Source of the DNA: an uncultured Selenomonadales bacterium
GTDB taxonomy: Bacteria > Bacillota > Negativicutes > Selenomonadales > Selenomonadaceae
Length of the DNA stretch: 64,000 bases
Direction of reading: 5' to 3'
NCBI GenBank assembly: GCA_947165295.1
Contig: CAMUZU010000001.1
Span: forward strand, 119,033 to 183,032
Part shown: one piece after another, positions 34,901-46,900 of the stretch
How positions within the stretch are numbered: position 1 is the stretch's first letter
Layout of the letters: each line of letters opens with the position of its first letter
Notes under the pieces: model-generated
Seen by the model: only the letters and a program-made list of their open reading frames with translations
The model's database searches: none
What the model was told of the DNA's origin: nothing
Program-made: the position numbers and the translations under genes

Positions 34901-37900
34901 TGACCGCTTCGTTGAGGCTGAGCGCGTAGCTGTTCTTGTTGTCGCTGACGGTGATTGTCTTCGCTTCGTCGCTTTCAGGCATTGCGCCCGTGTTCAGCAC
35001 GACAGCGCCCGCGACGGCTGCCTTAGTTTCGTTTTCGTCGGTTTCGGGGTTGTCTGCGACGGCGTCTTTGTGCAACGTGATGGAAACAGCCTTGGTGCTG
35101 GTTTCTTTGTCGATGTCGACGTCGCTGACGGTCAAGCCGCTCTTGAGGTTGTTGAGCGTGAAGGTCTCGAATTCGGTTTCGGCTTTGTGGTACGTGTAAG
35201 TGGTCGTGCCTTCGCTTTCCGTGCCCGCCGTGAAGTAAGCCGGCAGGTGTTTGTCCTCGAAGACGTAGTTGCTCGTGCCGTCCGCAACTTCTTCGCCGTC
35301 GGTGATGGTGGTGTTCGCCGTCTCTTTGAAGACATAAGCCGATTCGGGTTCTGATTCGCAGATACCGTTTGCGTTGGCGCCCGTGAGGACGCGTTCACCC
35401 GTGACGAAGCCGTCGAAGGAGAACGTCTTGCCGCTGTCGGGCGTGAAGGTGACTGCGGTTGCTTTGTCTGCCAACGCGTCAACGGAAATGCGAACTTTGC
35501 CCGCGTTGGTGCTGTAGTCGCCGATGGTCTTCGCGCTGTCGGATTCGCTGCGGTTGATGAAGTCGTCGTAGTTGCCGAAGCTGACGACAACTTTGCCGTT
35601 GGTGTCTTTCAGGCCGACGAATGTGTTGTTGACAATATTGCCTTTGTCGTCTTTGTAGGTGGCCGCGTTGGTGGGGTTGCCGTCCTTGTCGAGGAACGTT
35701 GCCTTCAAGCCCGACTTCAGGCCGCCGATTTTGAAGGTCTCTTGACCCGTCGCCTCAGTGGAAGAAAGGTTGCCGTCGGTGCAGATGAAGCCCGCCGACG
35801 TGCCCGAAAGGCTGATTGTGTAAGTGTAGCCGTCGCCGTCCTTCGTGCCAACAGCTTTCGCAATGACGTTCTTCGCCCCGTCGAGATTGGTGCCGTCCCA
35901 ATTCGAAGTGCCGAGCGTGCGCGTGGAGCCGTCGGTTGCCAACGCCGGGGTGACCACAATGCTGTAAGTTTGATCCTTGCCCGCTTTGAGTGCGTCGTTC
36001 GTCGGAGCAACGGTGTAATGTTCCTTAATGTCGTCGGTCGTGTCTTCGGGCGTGCCGTTGTCGGAGGCTTTGACGTACGTGACGACGAAGAGCGTCGTGC
36101 TGCCGTTCGCCACGGTGAAGGTCGTGTTGTCGTCGGAGTCCTTGCCTTCGGTGATTTTATCGTACGTGAGGTTGTCGGCAAGTCCCGTGATTTTGATGGT
36201 GTCGCCGTAACCCGTCGCTTCGGTGAAGGCAATCGTCTGGGTGCCCGAAGTATTGCCGTCGTCGGTGAAGTAAGCGGGCATGTAACCCGGTAGGAATACT
36301 TTGTATGCCGCCTCGAAGGCCGCGTTGGCTTTGGCGACGGTCTTGTCCGTGGTGACGATTTGGTTTGCGTAATCTTTCCCGTACGCAATGTCGGCTTTGG
36401 ATTCAGCTTCGGTCTTTTGTTCGTCGGTGACTTCGGTCGCGTCTCCGATAGGTTCGAGTTTGGCGACGGCGTCGGCTTTCGCTGCGGCAAGTCCCGCGTC
36501 GTAAGCGTCTTGGTCGAAGAGCTGCATGTCGTAAGCTTCGCCTTTGTCGGTCGCCTTGATTGTGATGTCGCCCGTCTTGGCAAGCGCGCCGTCACGCAGG
36601 ACGATTGTCTTTGCGTCGTCGTCGACTTGGACGGTCGGCTTGTTGCCCGCCAACAGGTCGGTGGTGCCGCTGGTGTACTTCAGGCCGCTGATTGTGAAGA
36701 GTTCTTCGCCGCCGCGTGACGCATTGAAGTCAATCGACAGCCCGTCGTCGGCAACGGAGAGATAGCCCGAGTACTTCGTCGAGGTGTAAGTGTACGTCTT
36801 GCCGCTGTCGGTCGTCGAGAGGGTCGCGTCGCCGTTTGCTTCTTTGTTGTGGTCGTCGGTGATAAAGCCTGGGGTCGTGCTCGCCGTTTCGGGCAACGCA
36901 AGCTTATATTCGCCCGTCGCAGACTTGCCGTCGATTTGAATGTCGCTCAACGCAAAGACGCCTTTGGTCGCTTTGTCGGCGGTGAAGATGTCGTTGACTG
37001 CGGAGTCTTTCGCCAAAGTGACGGTTGCGCCCGTGATGTTGTTGTCGGCGTCGGTCGTCGTCGCGACGGTGAAGTAGTCGCTGAATGCGGTAATGCCTTC
37101 GCCGGTGGTATCGAGGTTTTCGGGCAGGCCGCTGATTGTGAATGTCAACGTGCCTTTAGTCTTGGGCGTGTAAGTGCAGCTGATTCCGCTATTTTCGTCC
37201 GACGTGCTGAGGTAGTACTCGTTCGTCTTCGCCGAAGTGTAAGTGTACTTGCCTTCGTTGCCTTCGCCCGTGAGTGCTTTGAGTGTCGCCGCTTCACCTG
37301 CGGGTGGTTTCGACACAGTTTCCGTGCCGTTGAACGTGACTTTCATGTCGCCGTTTTCGCCGCCGAGCATGTAGTAGACGGGCGTGGACTGCATTGCCGT
37401 CCTGTCGATAACGTCGTCGGTCAAGTTGAGCGTGACTGTGGCGGGCGTGACTTGCTGAGCGCCTGTTTTGGGTTTGCCGTTTTCGACTTCGTCGGATTTG
37501 TAGAGTTGGTTGTTGCCGATGTCGACGAGAGTAAGCGTTTCGCCTTCCGCGTCCGTGTAAGTGAGCGGTGCGTTCTTGTTGAGCGTGGTTGCGGTGACGT
37601 CGCTCCTCAAGCCCGAAAGCGTGACGAGTGTGTCGCCACCCGTGCTCGCCGTGAACGTCAACGTTGATGTGGTAGCCGCCGCTTCTCCGCCCGCCAAAGC
37701 TTCGGCTGTCTTCGCCGTCTTGTAAACAAACGTGCCTTCGGTGTCGCCATTTTGCCAGCCCGCAGGCGTGAACGTGCCGTTGTCGATGACTGACTTGTCG
37801 AAGGCAACGTTGGTCGTGCTGTCGGAGGTGACGGTCGCGCCCGTGAGCGTACCTGCGCCGTTTTCGCCGTTGGCAAGTTTGGTGACGACGCCGTTGTACT

Positions 37901-40900
37901 TGAGCGTGATTGATTTGTTGTTCTTGTCAAGGAGCTCTGCCGTCGGCTTGAATGTGTACGTGGCGGGCGTAGCGTCGTCGCCTTCGCCTGTCGCTTCCGT
38001 GAGCGTGAACATTTCGCGGGTGATGTTGTCCTTCGTCAAGCCCGAAGCCAAGCCGGTGATTGTGAAGCGTTCACCGCCTTGTTGCGCCTTGTAAGTGTAA
38101 GTGCCATCTTCGTTGTTGACGTAGCCCGCCGTGTTGCCCGCGAAGGTGACGGTGTACGTGCCCGTGCCTTTGCCTTCTTGGTCTTGGGTTTCGGTGACGG
38201 TGTAATCGAACTCGTCGGACATGACGTAAGTGCCGCCGCTGGCTTTGGTCAACGATTCGTCGAACACAAGCTTGAATTTTTCGTCATAGTCGCCGTCTTG
38301 AGAGTCGAAGCCTTCAATCTTGACGACTTGATTTGCTTCGCGGTCGGTATCTTGAGGCAACGCGCTCGAAGTGATGACGACTTGCTTCTTCTGGTAGTCG
38401 ACGGTGACGGGATCCGTGTACGATTCAAGAGCAGTGTCGCCTTCGCGTACTTCGGTAACGGTGACATCCGAGGTCTTCAGGCCGCTGATTGTGAATGTGT
38501 TCTTGCCGAAGTAAGCACCTTCGCCGTAGTGCTTGAATGTGGTCGTGCCTTCCTCGTCCATGACGTCCGCATCGACCAGCGCGTCGGCTTGAGTTTTGTT
38601 CTCGTCGTTTTCGCCTGCGTTATATTCGGGCAACTTCGTGAAGAATTCTTTGTTGTAGCTCGAAGTGTAAGTGTACGTGGCGGACTTGTCGGTGTCGGTG
38701 ACGGTGCCCGCCGTGAAGACTTTGTCAACGTAGACGTTACTCGAATTTTCGCCGGTTTTGACAGCCGTGCTCAGCGCGGTGTTGTAAGCTTCCTTGTACT
38801 TGGTGGAGTCGTCACCCCACGTGATGTTGTCGCTGTCGACGGTGATTTGGTTGGTGACTTTGCCCTCGCCGTCGTTGCTGTCGAGTGCCAACGTGTACGG
38901 GGTGTAAGTGTCGGTGCCGCTGTTCTCGAATTCGGTTGTGCCGTTGCTGTTCGTGAGGACGATGTCTTTGTCGCCAAGCGCGTCCTTCGACAAGGTGATT
39001 GCGCCTGTGCTCGTGTTGTAAGTGACGCCGTCGGTGAGCGTGATAACGTTGTCTTGCGCTTCGGGGACGTTGGTGATTGCCGACGCCACGTCAGCTTTAA
39101 GGCCTTTGAGTTCGAAGGTTTCGCCGTGGCGCTGCTCCACGTAAGTAAGGACAGCCGTGCTACCGCTTTCGACTGTGGGCGTGTGGATACCCGTGGTGTA
39201 AGCCTCCGAGGCTTTGGCGGCTTCTTCAGCAGTGAGGTAGCCCGCTTCGTAGCCCGCCGCTTGGAAGGTGACTTTGCCGTCTTCGACTTTGACGTTCGCG
39301 TCGATTTTTGTCTTGCCGCTGTCGTATGTGTTGCTGATTGCGCCGACAATGTTGGTGATGCTGTCGGGTGGCGTGACGATAACGTCTTTTTTGTCGAGAA
39401 TCGTCGGGTCGAACGTGAACGTGTAACCCGTGACTTTGCCGTCGTCGCCGGTCTGCTCCGCGAAGGTGACGCCCGTGGTTGCGCCGTCCTTCAAGCCGCT
39501 GATTGTGAAGGTCTTGCCGCTCTGTTCGGGATTGACGGTGATGACTGTGTTTTGAGCGGCGGCACCGTCAGCTTTGCCCGCCACGAAGTAAGCGCTGTAG
39601 CTGTCCGTGGTGTAGACGTGTTTGCCTGCGTTGTCGCCCGTGCCCGCTTCGAGTTTCGCGTCATTTTTCGAGGCGGCGTCTTTGGTGGTCGCAAGGTCTG
39701 CGGTCGAATCAACGGCAATGGCAACTTTGTCGGTGTAGTTGTCGCCCGCCGTGACGGTAATCTTGTTGTTCGAAGGATAATCTTTCGTATATGCCGCCGC
39801 CGCGTTAAGGACAGAGTCGCCGAGCTTGACGGTGTAAATGTCGTTTGCGTCGTCAACGGTGACGCCTTCGATTGCGCCGTTGGTGGCCGTCGTGCTTTCA
39901 GGAAGACCCGTCAACGTGAGGACTTTGGCGTTGGTCTCGTCGGGATAGTACTTGAGCGTGGTACTTTCGATCTTGTAACCCTCGCTGCTTGCGCCGTGAG
40001 CCAGCGCGTAAGTGAAGCCTTCGCTGTTTGAGCCCGTCCAGCCCTCGTCGACAAGCTGATTGTTGTTGGTGCCAATCTGACTGACGGTGCTGTCAAGCGC
40101 AACCCTGAGGTTTGCGTCTCCGCCGACGGTTGCGTCCGCTTTGCCGAGGACACCAGTGCCGATTATCGCGGTGTCGTGCGTGAACGTGACTTTGTCTTTA
40201 ATGCTGTCCGTAGAGAGGCTGTTGGCAAATTTCGTGCTCGAAATGGTGAAGGACTTTTGGGTTTTGCCTTCGTGAGTGAGCACGCTAGAAGTTTCGTTGT
40301 ACCAGCCGCCGTCGGAAGTCAGCGTGGCAGTGTAAGTCGTGGGTTGACCGTCGGTCGCGTCGTCTTTAGCCCAAGTTGCCGTCCACGCGAACTTAGACGA
40401 CGAATTTTCATCGAGCGCAAGGGCGTAAGTGTTTTGGTCTTCGTTGGTCGCCTTGTCGATGGTGATTGTGCCGCCCGACGAAGGCAAAAGCGCGTCAGCC
40501 AGCGTGACGGTGACGGGGTTACTTATGTCGTAGCCTGATGTGGCGTTGATGGCGTCGATGACTGCCGTATAAGATACGGTTGTTCCGCCCGTCGGTTCCG
40601 GGAACTGTTTAGTGTCTTCGTCCACCTCGACGCAAATGACGGAATCACCATACGTCGCGAAGGCGTACTGTTTGGTGTCGTTGTCGAATGTGATGTAGTA
40701 GCCGCCGACTGCGGAATAGCTGCTGTCGATGTGAACGGTCAGCGTGTCGGTCGCATTAATCTCTTTGGTGGCGATGCTGCCCGTGGTGTTATCAGAAGCG
40801 ACAAGCCCGGTCAGTTTGAAAGTAGTATTGTCCGCCAATGCGGATCCATTCTTTATGTAAACAAGAGAAGTAACATTTTCGGCATTAGTCGTCTGTGCAA

Positions 40901-43900
40901 CCGTGACGGAATCCTTTCCGACGGAGTAGACAATCGAGCCGTCGGCTGCTTCGGTGAACGTGCCGCCTTCGTCGAAGGTGCCCATGCCGCCGACAGTCAC
41001 GTCGCCCGCGACAAGATTGCCTTCGACAACTTTGAATTTGTCGGCTGTGAGCTGTCCGTTGAGTTCGATAACGTCATTGCGTCCGAAGCCGTCGACGGAA
41101 AAAGTCTTCATGTCTGAGCCGACTTTGATGGTGTTCGCGCCTGCTGCCGTCTTGATAACGGTATCGGTGACGTTGCCCGTGCCGTTGTTGCCCGTGAGTT
41201 TGATTGTATTTGAACCCGCGCCGCCGTCAATGGTGACTTTGGCGGAAGAGTTTTCGATTGAGTCGTTGCCTGCGCCCGCGTTGATTGTGACGTCGTTGCC
41301 GCGGTTAGAAATATCGTCATTACCTGCGCCGCTGTTAATAGCAACGTCGGAAGCCGTGTTGGAAATGTTGTCGTCACCCGCGCCCGCGTCGATTGAAACA
41401 TTCGAGCCCTTGTTGACGATGTTGTCGCTGCCGTCGCCGCCGTCGATTGAAACGTTCGAGCCGTCGTTGATGATTAAGTCGCTGCCCGCGCCGCCGTCGA
41501 CTGAAATATTTTTAGCTGAGCCGTCGATATTGATAAAGTTGGTGGCGTCGCTTCCCGTGAAGGTCTTGCCGTTCCAGTTGTCAAGCAATGTGAAGTTGTA
41601 ATTGCCTTCATTGGAGACGATTGACGCGCCGTCCGCCGCGACAGCCGAAGCGGATATTTTGACGTAATTGTAAGCATAAATTGCCAGTCCGCCGACGTTC
41701 GATATGCCGCCGAGTTGAACTTGGTCGACGCGGTTGTCGGCTTCGCGGAAAGAAATTTTGTCGCCGTCAATGAACGCGCCTTCGCTTGTGCCCGTGAAGT
41801 AAGTGGCAACGTTGCCGTCGAGTTTCCAGGCGTTTTCTTGCGACAAGTCAAGCCCGTTGATTATGACGGATTGGCCGCCCGCCGTGGCAACGAGTTTGCC
41901 GTCAACCATCGTGAGACTGTCAATACTAAGGTCAACTTGAATTTTCGACGGAGTGTTCGGGTCAAAATTGTCGGGGTCGAAGTCGGGATTGTTCCTGTAA
42001 CCGACGAACTGAATCGCGTCGCCGACGCCGAAGCCTTCGACGGTGAAGTCGGTGACTTCGTTTTCCGTGTCGATTTGGATTGTGTCGTTGCCCTGCGCGG
42101 TGTTGACGGTGTTGCCCGAAGCCACCAAGAGAATTGAATCGTTGCCTTCGCCGCCGTCGATTGAAACGTTCGAGCCGTAGTTTTTGATTGTGTCGTCACC
42201 CGCGCCGCCCGTGATTGTGTTGTTGTTGTTGCCGGAGTTGAGGATGTAGTCGTCACCCGCGCCGCCGTCGATTGTTTTGTTCGAGCCGCCGTAGTTTTCG
42301 ATTGTGTCGTTGCCGTCGCCCGCGTTGACAGAAACGTTGGTTGCGTAGCCGTCGATACTGATGTTGTCGACGCCCGCTGAGCCGGTGAAGGTCTTGCCGC
42401 CCCAGTCGTCAAACAAATAGAAGGCGTAATTGCCGACATTGGAGACGATTGACGCGCCGTTATCACCGACAACTGAAGCGTGTATGTTGACGGTTTTGTT
42501 GTCACCGATACTTAACCCGCCGACGTTCGATATGCCGCCGAGTTGAACTTGGTCGACGCGGTTGTCGGCTTCGCGGAAAGAAATTTTGTCGCCGTCAATG
42601 AACGCGCCTTCGCTTGTGCCCGTGAAGTAAGTGGCAACGTTGCCGTCGAGTTTCCAGGCGTTTTCTTGCGACAAGTCAAGCCCGTTGATTATGACGGATT
42701 GACCGCCCGACGTCGCGACGAGTTTGCCGTCAACCATCGTGAGACTGTCAATCGCAACGGCAACTTCAAATTGCTGCTGATCTTCGGGCATGTCGGGAGT
42801 CCAGTTTTCATTGTATTCGTAACCGATGAACTGAATCACGTCGCCGACATTGAAGTTTTCGACGGTGAATTCTTCGGCGAAGTCTTCCGTGTCGATTTTG
42901 ATTGTGTCGTTGCCCTGCGCGGTGTTGATTGTGTTGCCCGTCGTGCCCGCCAATAAAATTGTATCGTCGTCCGCGCCGCCGTCGATTGAAACGTTCGAGG
43001 CGTGGTTGTCGATTGAGTCGTTGCCTGCGCCGCCGTCGATTGTGGTGTTCGAGCCGTAGTTATCGATTGTGTCGTTGCCTGCGCCGCCCGTGATTGTGTT
43101 GTTCTTGCCGTGGTTGATGATTGTGTCGTCGTCCGCGCCGCCGTCGATTGAGTTGTTCGAGCCGCCGAGGACGTTGACGGTGTCGGCACCTGCGCCCGCG
43201 TTGACAGAAACGTTGGTTGCTTCGCCGTCGAGCATGATGTTGTCGACGGTGTCGCTTCCCGTGAAGGTCTTGCCGTCCCAGTTGCCATCCAAATAGAAGA
43301 CGTAATTGCCGGCATTGTAGACGATTGACGCGCCGCCCGCCGCGACAGCCGAAGCGTTTATTTTGACCGCGTCGAAATCGCCTATTTTCCCTACACTGAC
43401 GCCGTCAAGTTTGGATATGCCGTCGAGTTTAAATTGTTCGACGACGATGGTTGATTCGCGGAAAGAAATTTTGTCGCCGTCAATGTACGCGCCCGACGTT
43501 AAGCTCGTGGAGTAAGTGGCAACGTTGTTGTTGAGTGACCAAGCTTTTCCGTCCGTCGAAACAGTCGAAACAGCGTTTATGCCGCTGATTGTGACGTTCG
43601 TGCCGCCCGCCGTGGCAATGAGTTTGCCGTCGACGATTTCAAGTTTCGTGATGTTGACGGGGTTGATGCCGTCGATGAACTGAATTGCGTCGCCGACTCC
43701 GAAGTTTTCGACGGTGAAGTCTTCGACGGGGTCGTCCGTGTCGATTAGGATTTTGATTGTGTCGTTGCCCTGCTCGGTGTTGATTGTGTTGCCCGTCGTG
43801 CCCGCCAATAAAATTGTATCGTCACCCGCGCCGCCGTCGATTGAAACGTTGTCGCCGATGTTGGAGATGTTGTCGTTTCCTGCGCCGCCGTCGATTGTGT

Positions 43901-46900
43901 TGTTGTCGCCGGAGTTTTCGATTGAGTCGTTGCCTGCGCCGCCCGTGATTGTGTTGTTCGAGCCGCCGGAGGTTTTGATTGTATCGTTGCCTTCGCCGCC
44001 GTCGATTGAAACGTTCGAGGCTTCGTTGAAGATGTTGTCGTCACCCGCGCCGCCGTCGATTGTATTGTTGTCGCCTTTGTTGATGATTTCGTCGTCACCC
44101 GCGCCGCCGTCGATTGTGGTGTTCTTGCCGTAGTTGTTAATATAGTCGTTGTCTGCGCCGCCGTCGATTGAGTTGTTGTTGCCGCTGTAGTTTTGGATTA
44201 TGTCGTCACCCGCGCCGCCGTCGATTGAAACGTTGTCGCCGATGTTGGAGATGTTGTCGTTTCCTGCGCCGCCGTCGATTGTGTTGTTGTCGCCGGAGTT
44301 TTCGATTGAGTCGTTGCCTGCGCCGCCCGTGATTGTGTTGTTCGAGCCGCCGGAGGTTTTGATTGTATCGTTGCCTTCGCCGCCGTCGATTGAAACGTTC
44401 GAGGCTTCGTTGAAGATGTTGTCGTCACCCGCGCCGCCGTCGATTGTATTGTTGTCGCCTTTGTTGATGATTTCGTCGTCACCCGCGCCGCCGTCGATTG
44501 TGGTGTTCTTGCCGTAGTTGTTAATATAGTCGTTGTCTGCGCCGCCGTCGATTGAGTTGTTGTTGCCGCTGTAGTTTTGGATTATGTCGTCACCCGCGCC
44601 GCCGTTGATTGTATTGTTGTTGCCTTCGTTGGTGATTCTGTCGTTGCCGTCGCCGCCGTCGATTGTGTTGTTCCAGCCGCCGTCGTAGTTTTTAATATGG
44701 TCGTTGCCTGCGCCCGCGTTGACCGAAACTTTGGTTGCGTTGCCGTTGAATATGATGTTGTCGGCGTTGTCGGTGCCCGTGAAAGTCTTGCCGTCCCAGT
44801 CGTCAAACAACTTAAAGGAGTAATTGTCGGCATTGGAGACGATTGACGCGCCGCCCGCCGCGACAGCCGAAGCGTGTATGTTGACGGTGTTGTCGACGTT
44901 CAGTCCGTCAAGGTTCGATATGCCGCCGAGTTCAACTTGTGCGTTCGTGACCGTGGCGTTGGTGAAGATGATTTTGCCGCTGTCGATTGTCGCGCCCGCC
45001 GTCAAGCCGTCGCCGTATTTGGCAACGTTGCCGTCGAGTGCCCAAAGGTTGCCCGAAGTCGGCAAGCTCAAGCCGCCGATTGTGACGGATTTATCGTTAG
45101 CCGTCGCGACAAGTTTGCCGTCAACTTCCGTGAGGCTGTCAATCGCAACGGGCACATAATTAGATGCTTTATCATCAAACTTGACGAACTGAATCACGTC
45201 GCCCGCAGTAAAGTTTTCGACGGTGAAGTCGTTGACGTTATTGCGCGTGCTGATTTGGATTGTGTCGTTGCCCTGCGCGGTGTTGATTGTGTTGCCCATC
45301 TTGCCCGCCAAGAAAATTGTATCGTCGTCCGCGCCGCCGTCGATTAAAACGTTCGAGCCGTTGTTGACGATTTCGTCGTCACCTGCGCCGCCCGTGATTG
45401 AGTTGTTCGAGCCGTCGTTGCGGATGCTGTCGTTGCCTTCGCCGCCGTCGATTGTTTTGTTCGAGCCGCCGTAGTTTTCGATTGTGTCGTTGCCGTCGCC
45501 CGCGTTGACAGAAACGTTGGTTGCGTAGCCGTCGATACTGATGTTGTCGTCGTCGTCGGTGCCCGTGAAGGTCTTGCCGTCCCAGTCGTCACGCAAATAG
45601 AAAGCGTAATTGCCGGAGTTGGAGACGATTGACGCGCCGCCCGCCGCGACAGCCGAAGCGTTTATGTCGACGATGTTGTTGTTGACGCTGAGTCCGTCAA
45701 GGTTTGAAATGCCGCCGAGTTGAACTTTCGCGTCCGTGACCGTGGCGTCGGTGAAGATGATTTTGCCGTCACTGACAGCCGCGCCCGCAGTTTTGCCGTC
45801 GCCGTATTTGGCAACATTGCCGTCGAGTGCCCAAGCTTTTCCGTCCGTCGAAACAGCCGAAATGCCGCCGATTGTGAATTGAATGTAGCCGTCCGTCGCG
45901 ATGAGTTTGCCGTCGACAACGTTCAAGTTCTCCTCGACGTCGAGCAAAAGGTTAATCGTGTCGCCGACGCCGAAGCCGCTTACGCTGAACGAAGTTACGC
46001 CTTCGCCGACGTTGATTGAGTCGTCGCCCTTGCTCACGTCGATAAGAACGCTCGCGCCGCCGTTCAAGTTGATGATGTCGTTGCCGCCCGCGCCGTCGAT
46101 TGTGACGTTGTCGCCCGTGTTGGTGATTGTGTCGACAGCCTCCGAGCCGAGGACGCTTACATTGCTGTAGTTGTTCGTGTAGTTTTCGCCTTCGGCAAGC
46201 TGAACGTGATATTGAACGTCAAGCGTTGTGTCCGCGTTGCCAATCGTTGCGGTAAAGCTTGGTTCCCCGTCAATGACGAGGCGATCGTTCGCCGCCGTGA
46301 CGGTTGCGGTAACCTGCGCGCCCTGCTTGTAAAAAGTTTTGTCGCCGATTGTGACGCTTTCGCCCGAAGTCAAGTTGATGTCGCTGATTGTGAAGCCTTC
46401 GGGAGCGTTGACGGCATAAACTTTGGTCGCGTTCTCGTCGGTCGCGTCGACGTGGTAGTAGCAGTTTTCAACTTTGCCGGCTTCGATCAGTCCGCCTGTC
46501 GTGGGGTCGGGCTCCATATCGATATTAATCCAGACCACCGCTTTAAATTGGTTGTTGCCGCAGGTGTCGTGGATTTTGCCGTCGACAAAGCAATTCTCAA
46601 TGGTGCCGTAGTTTTTTACGGCGATACCCGCGACGGTACTGTAAGCACTGATGTTGGCATTGAGCAGCTTGACGTTTTTAATCGTGCCACGGTTTATGCC
46701 GAACAATGCCGCTTTGTCTTCGTAGCCGCCTTTTGTTATGGTCAAGTTGCTGATAACGTGGTCTTGCCCGTCGAAGGTGCCCACAAAATAATCTGTCGGC
46801 GACGCCACCGCAAGATTATTTATCGGCGTGAAGTTCGGGACGCTCGACATGTCGATATCCGTCGTGACTTTAAAGATCATGTCCCTGCAGTCGTTGCCGT

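Noticed and set aside
32697..40031. Long plus-strand open frames (for example 32697-34154, 34188-35354, 38079-40031) antisense to the giant gene
   Set aside because: They arise from codon bias in the opposite frame of the repeat protein, have Arg/Val-rich low-complexity translations, no ribosome-binding sites and no recognisable domains.
41100..46230. Regularly spaced repeats resembling a CRISPR array
   Set aside because: The periodicity is that of coding RTX nonapeptides with variable spacing; there are no constant repeats with unique spacers and no cas genes.
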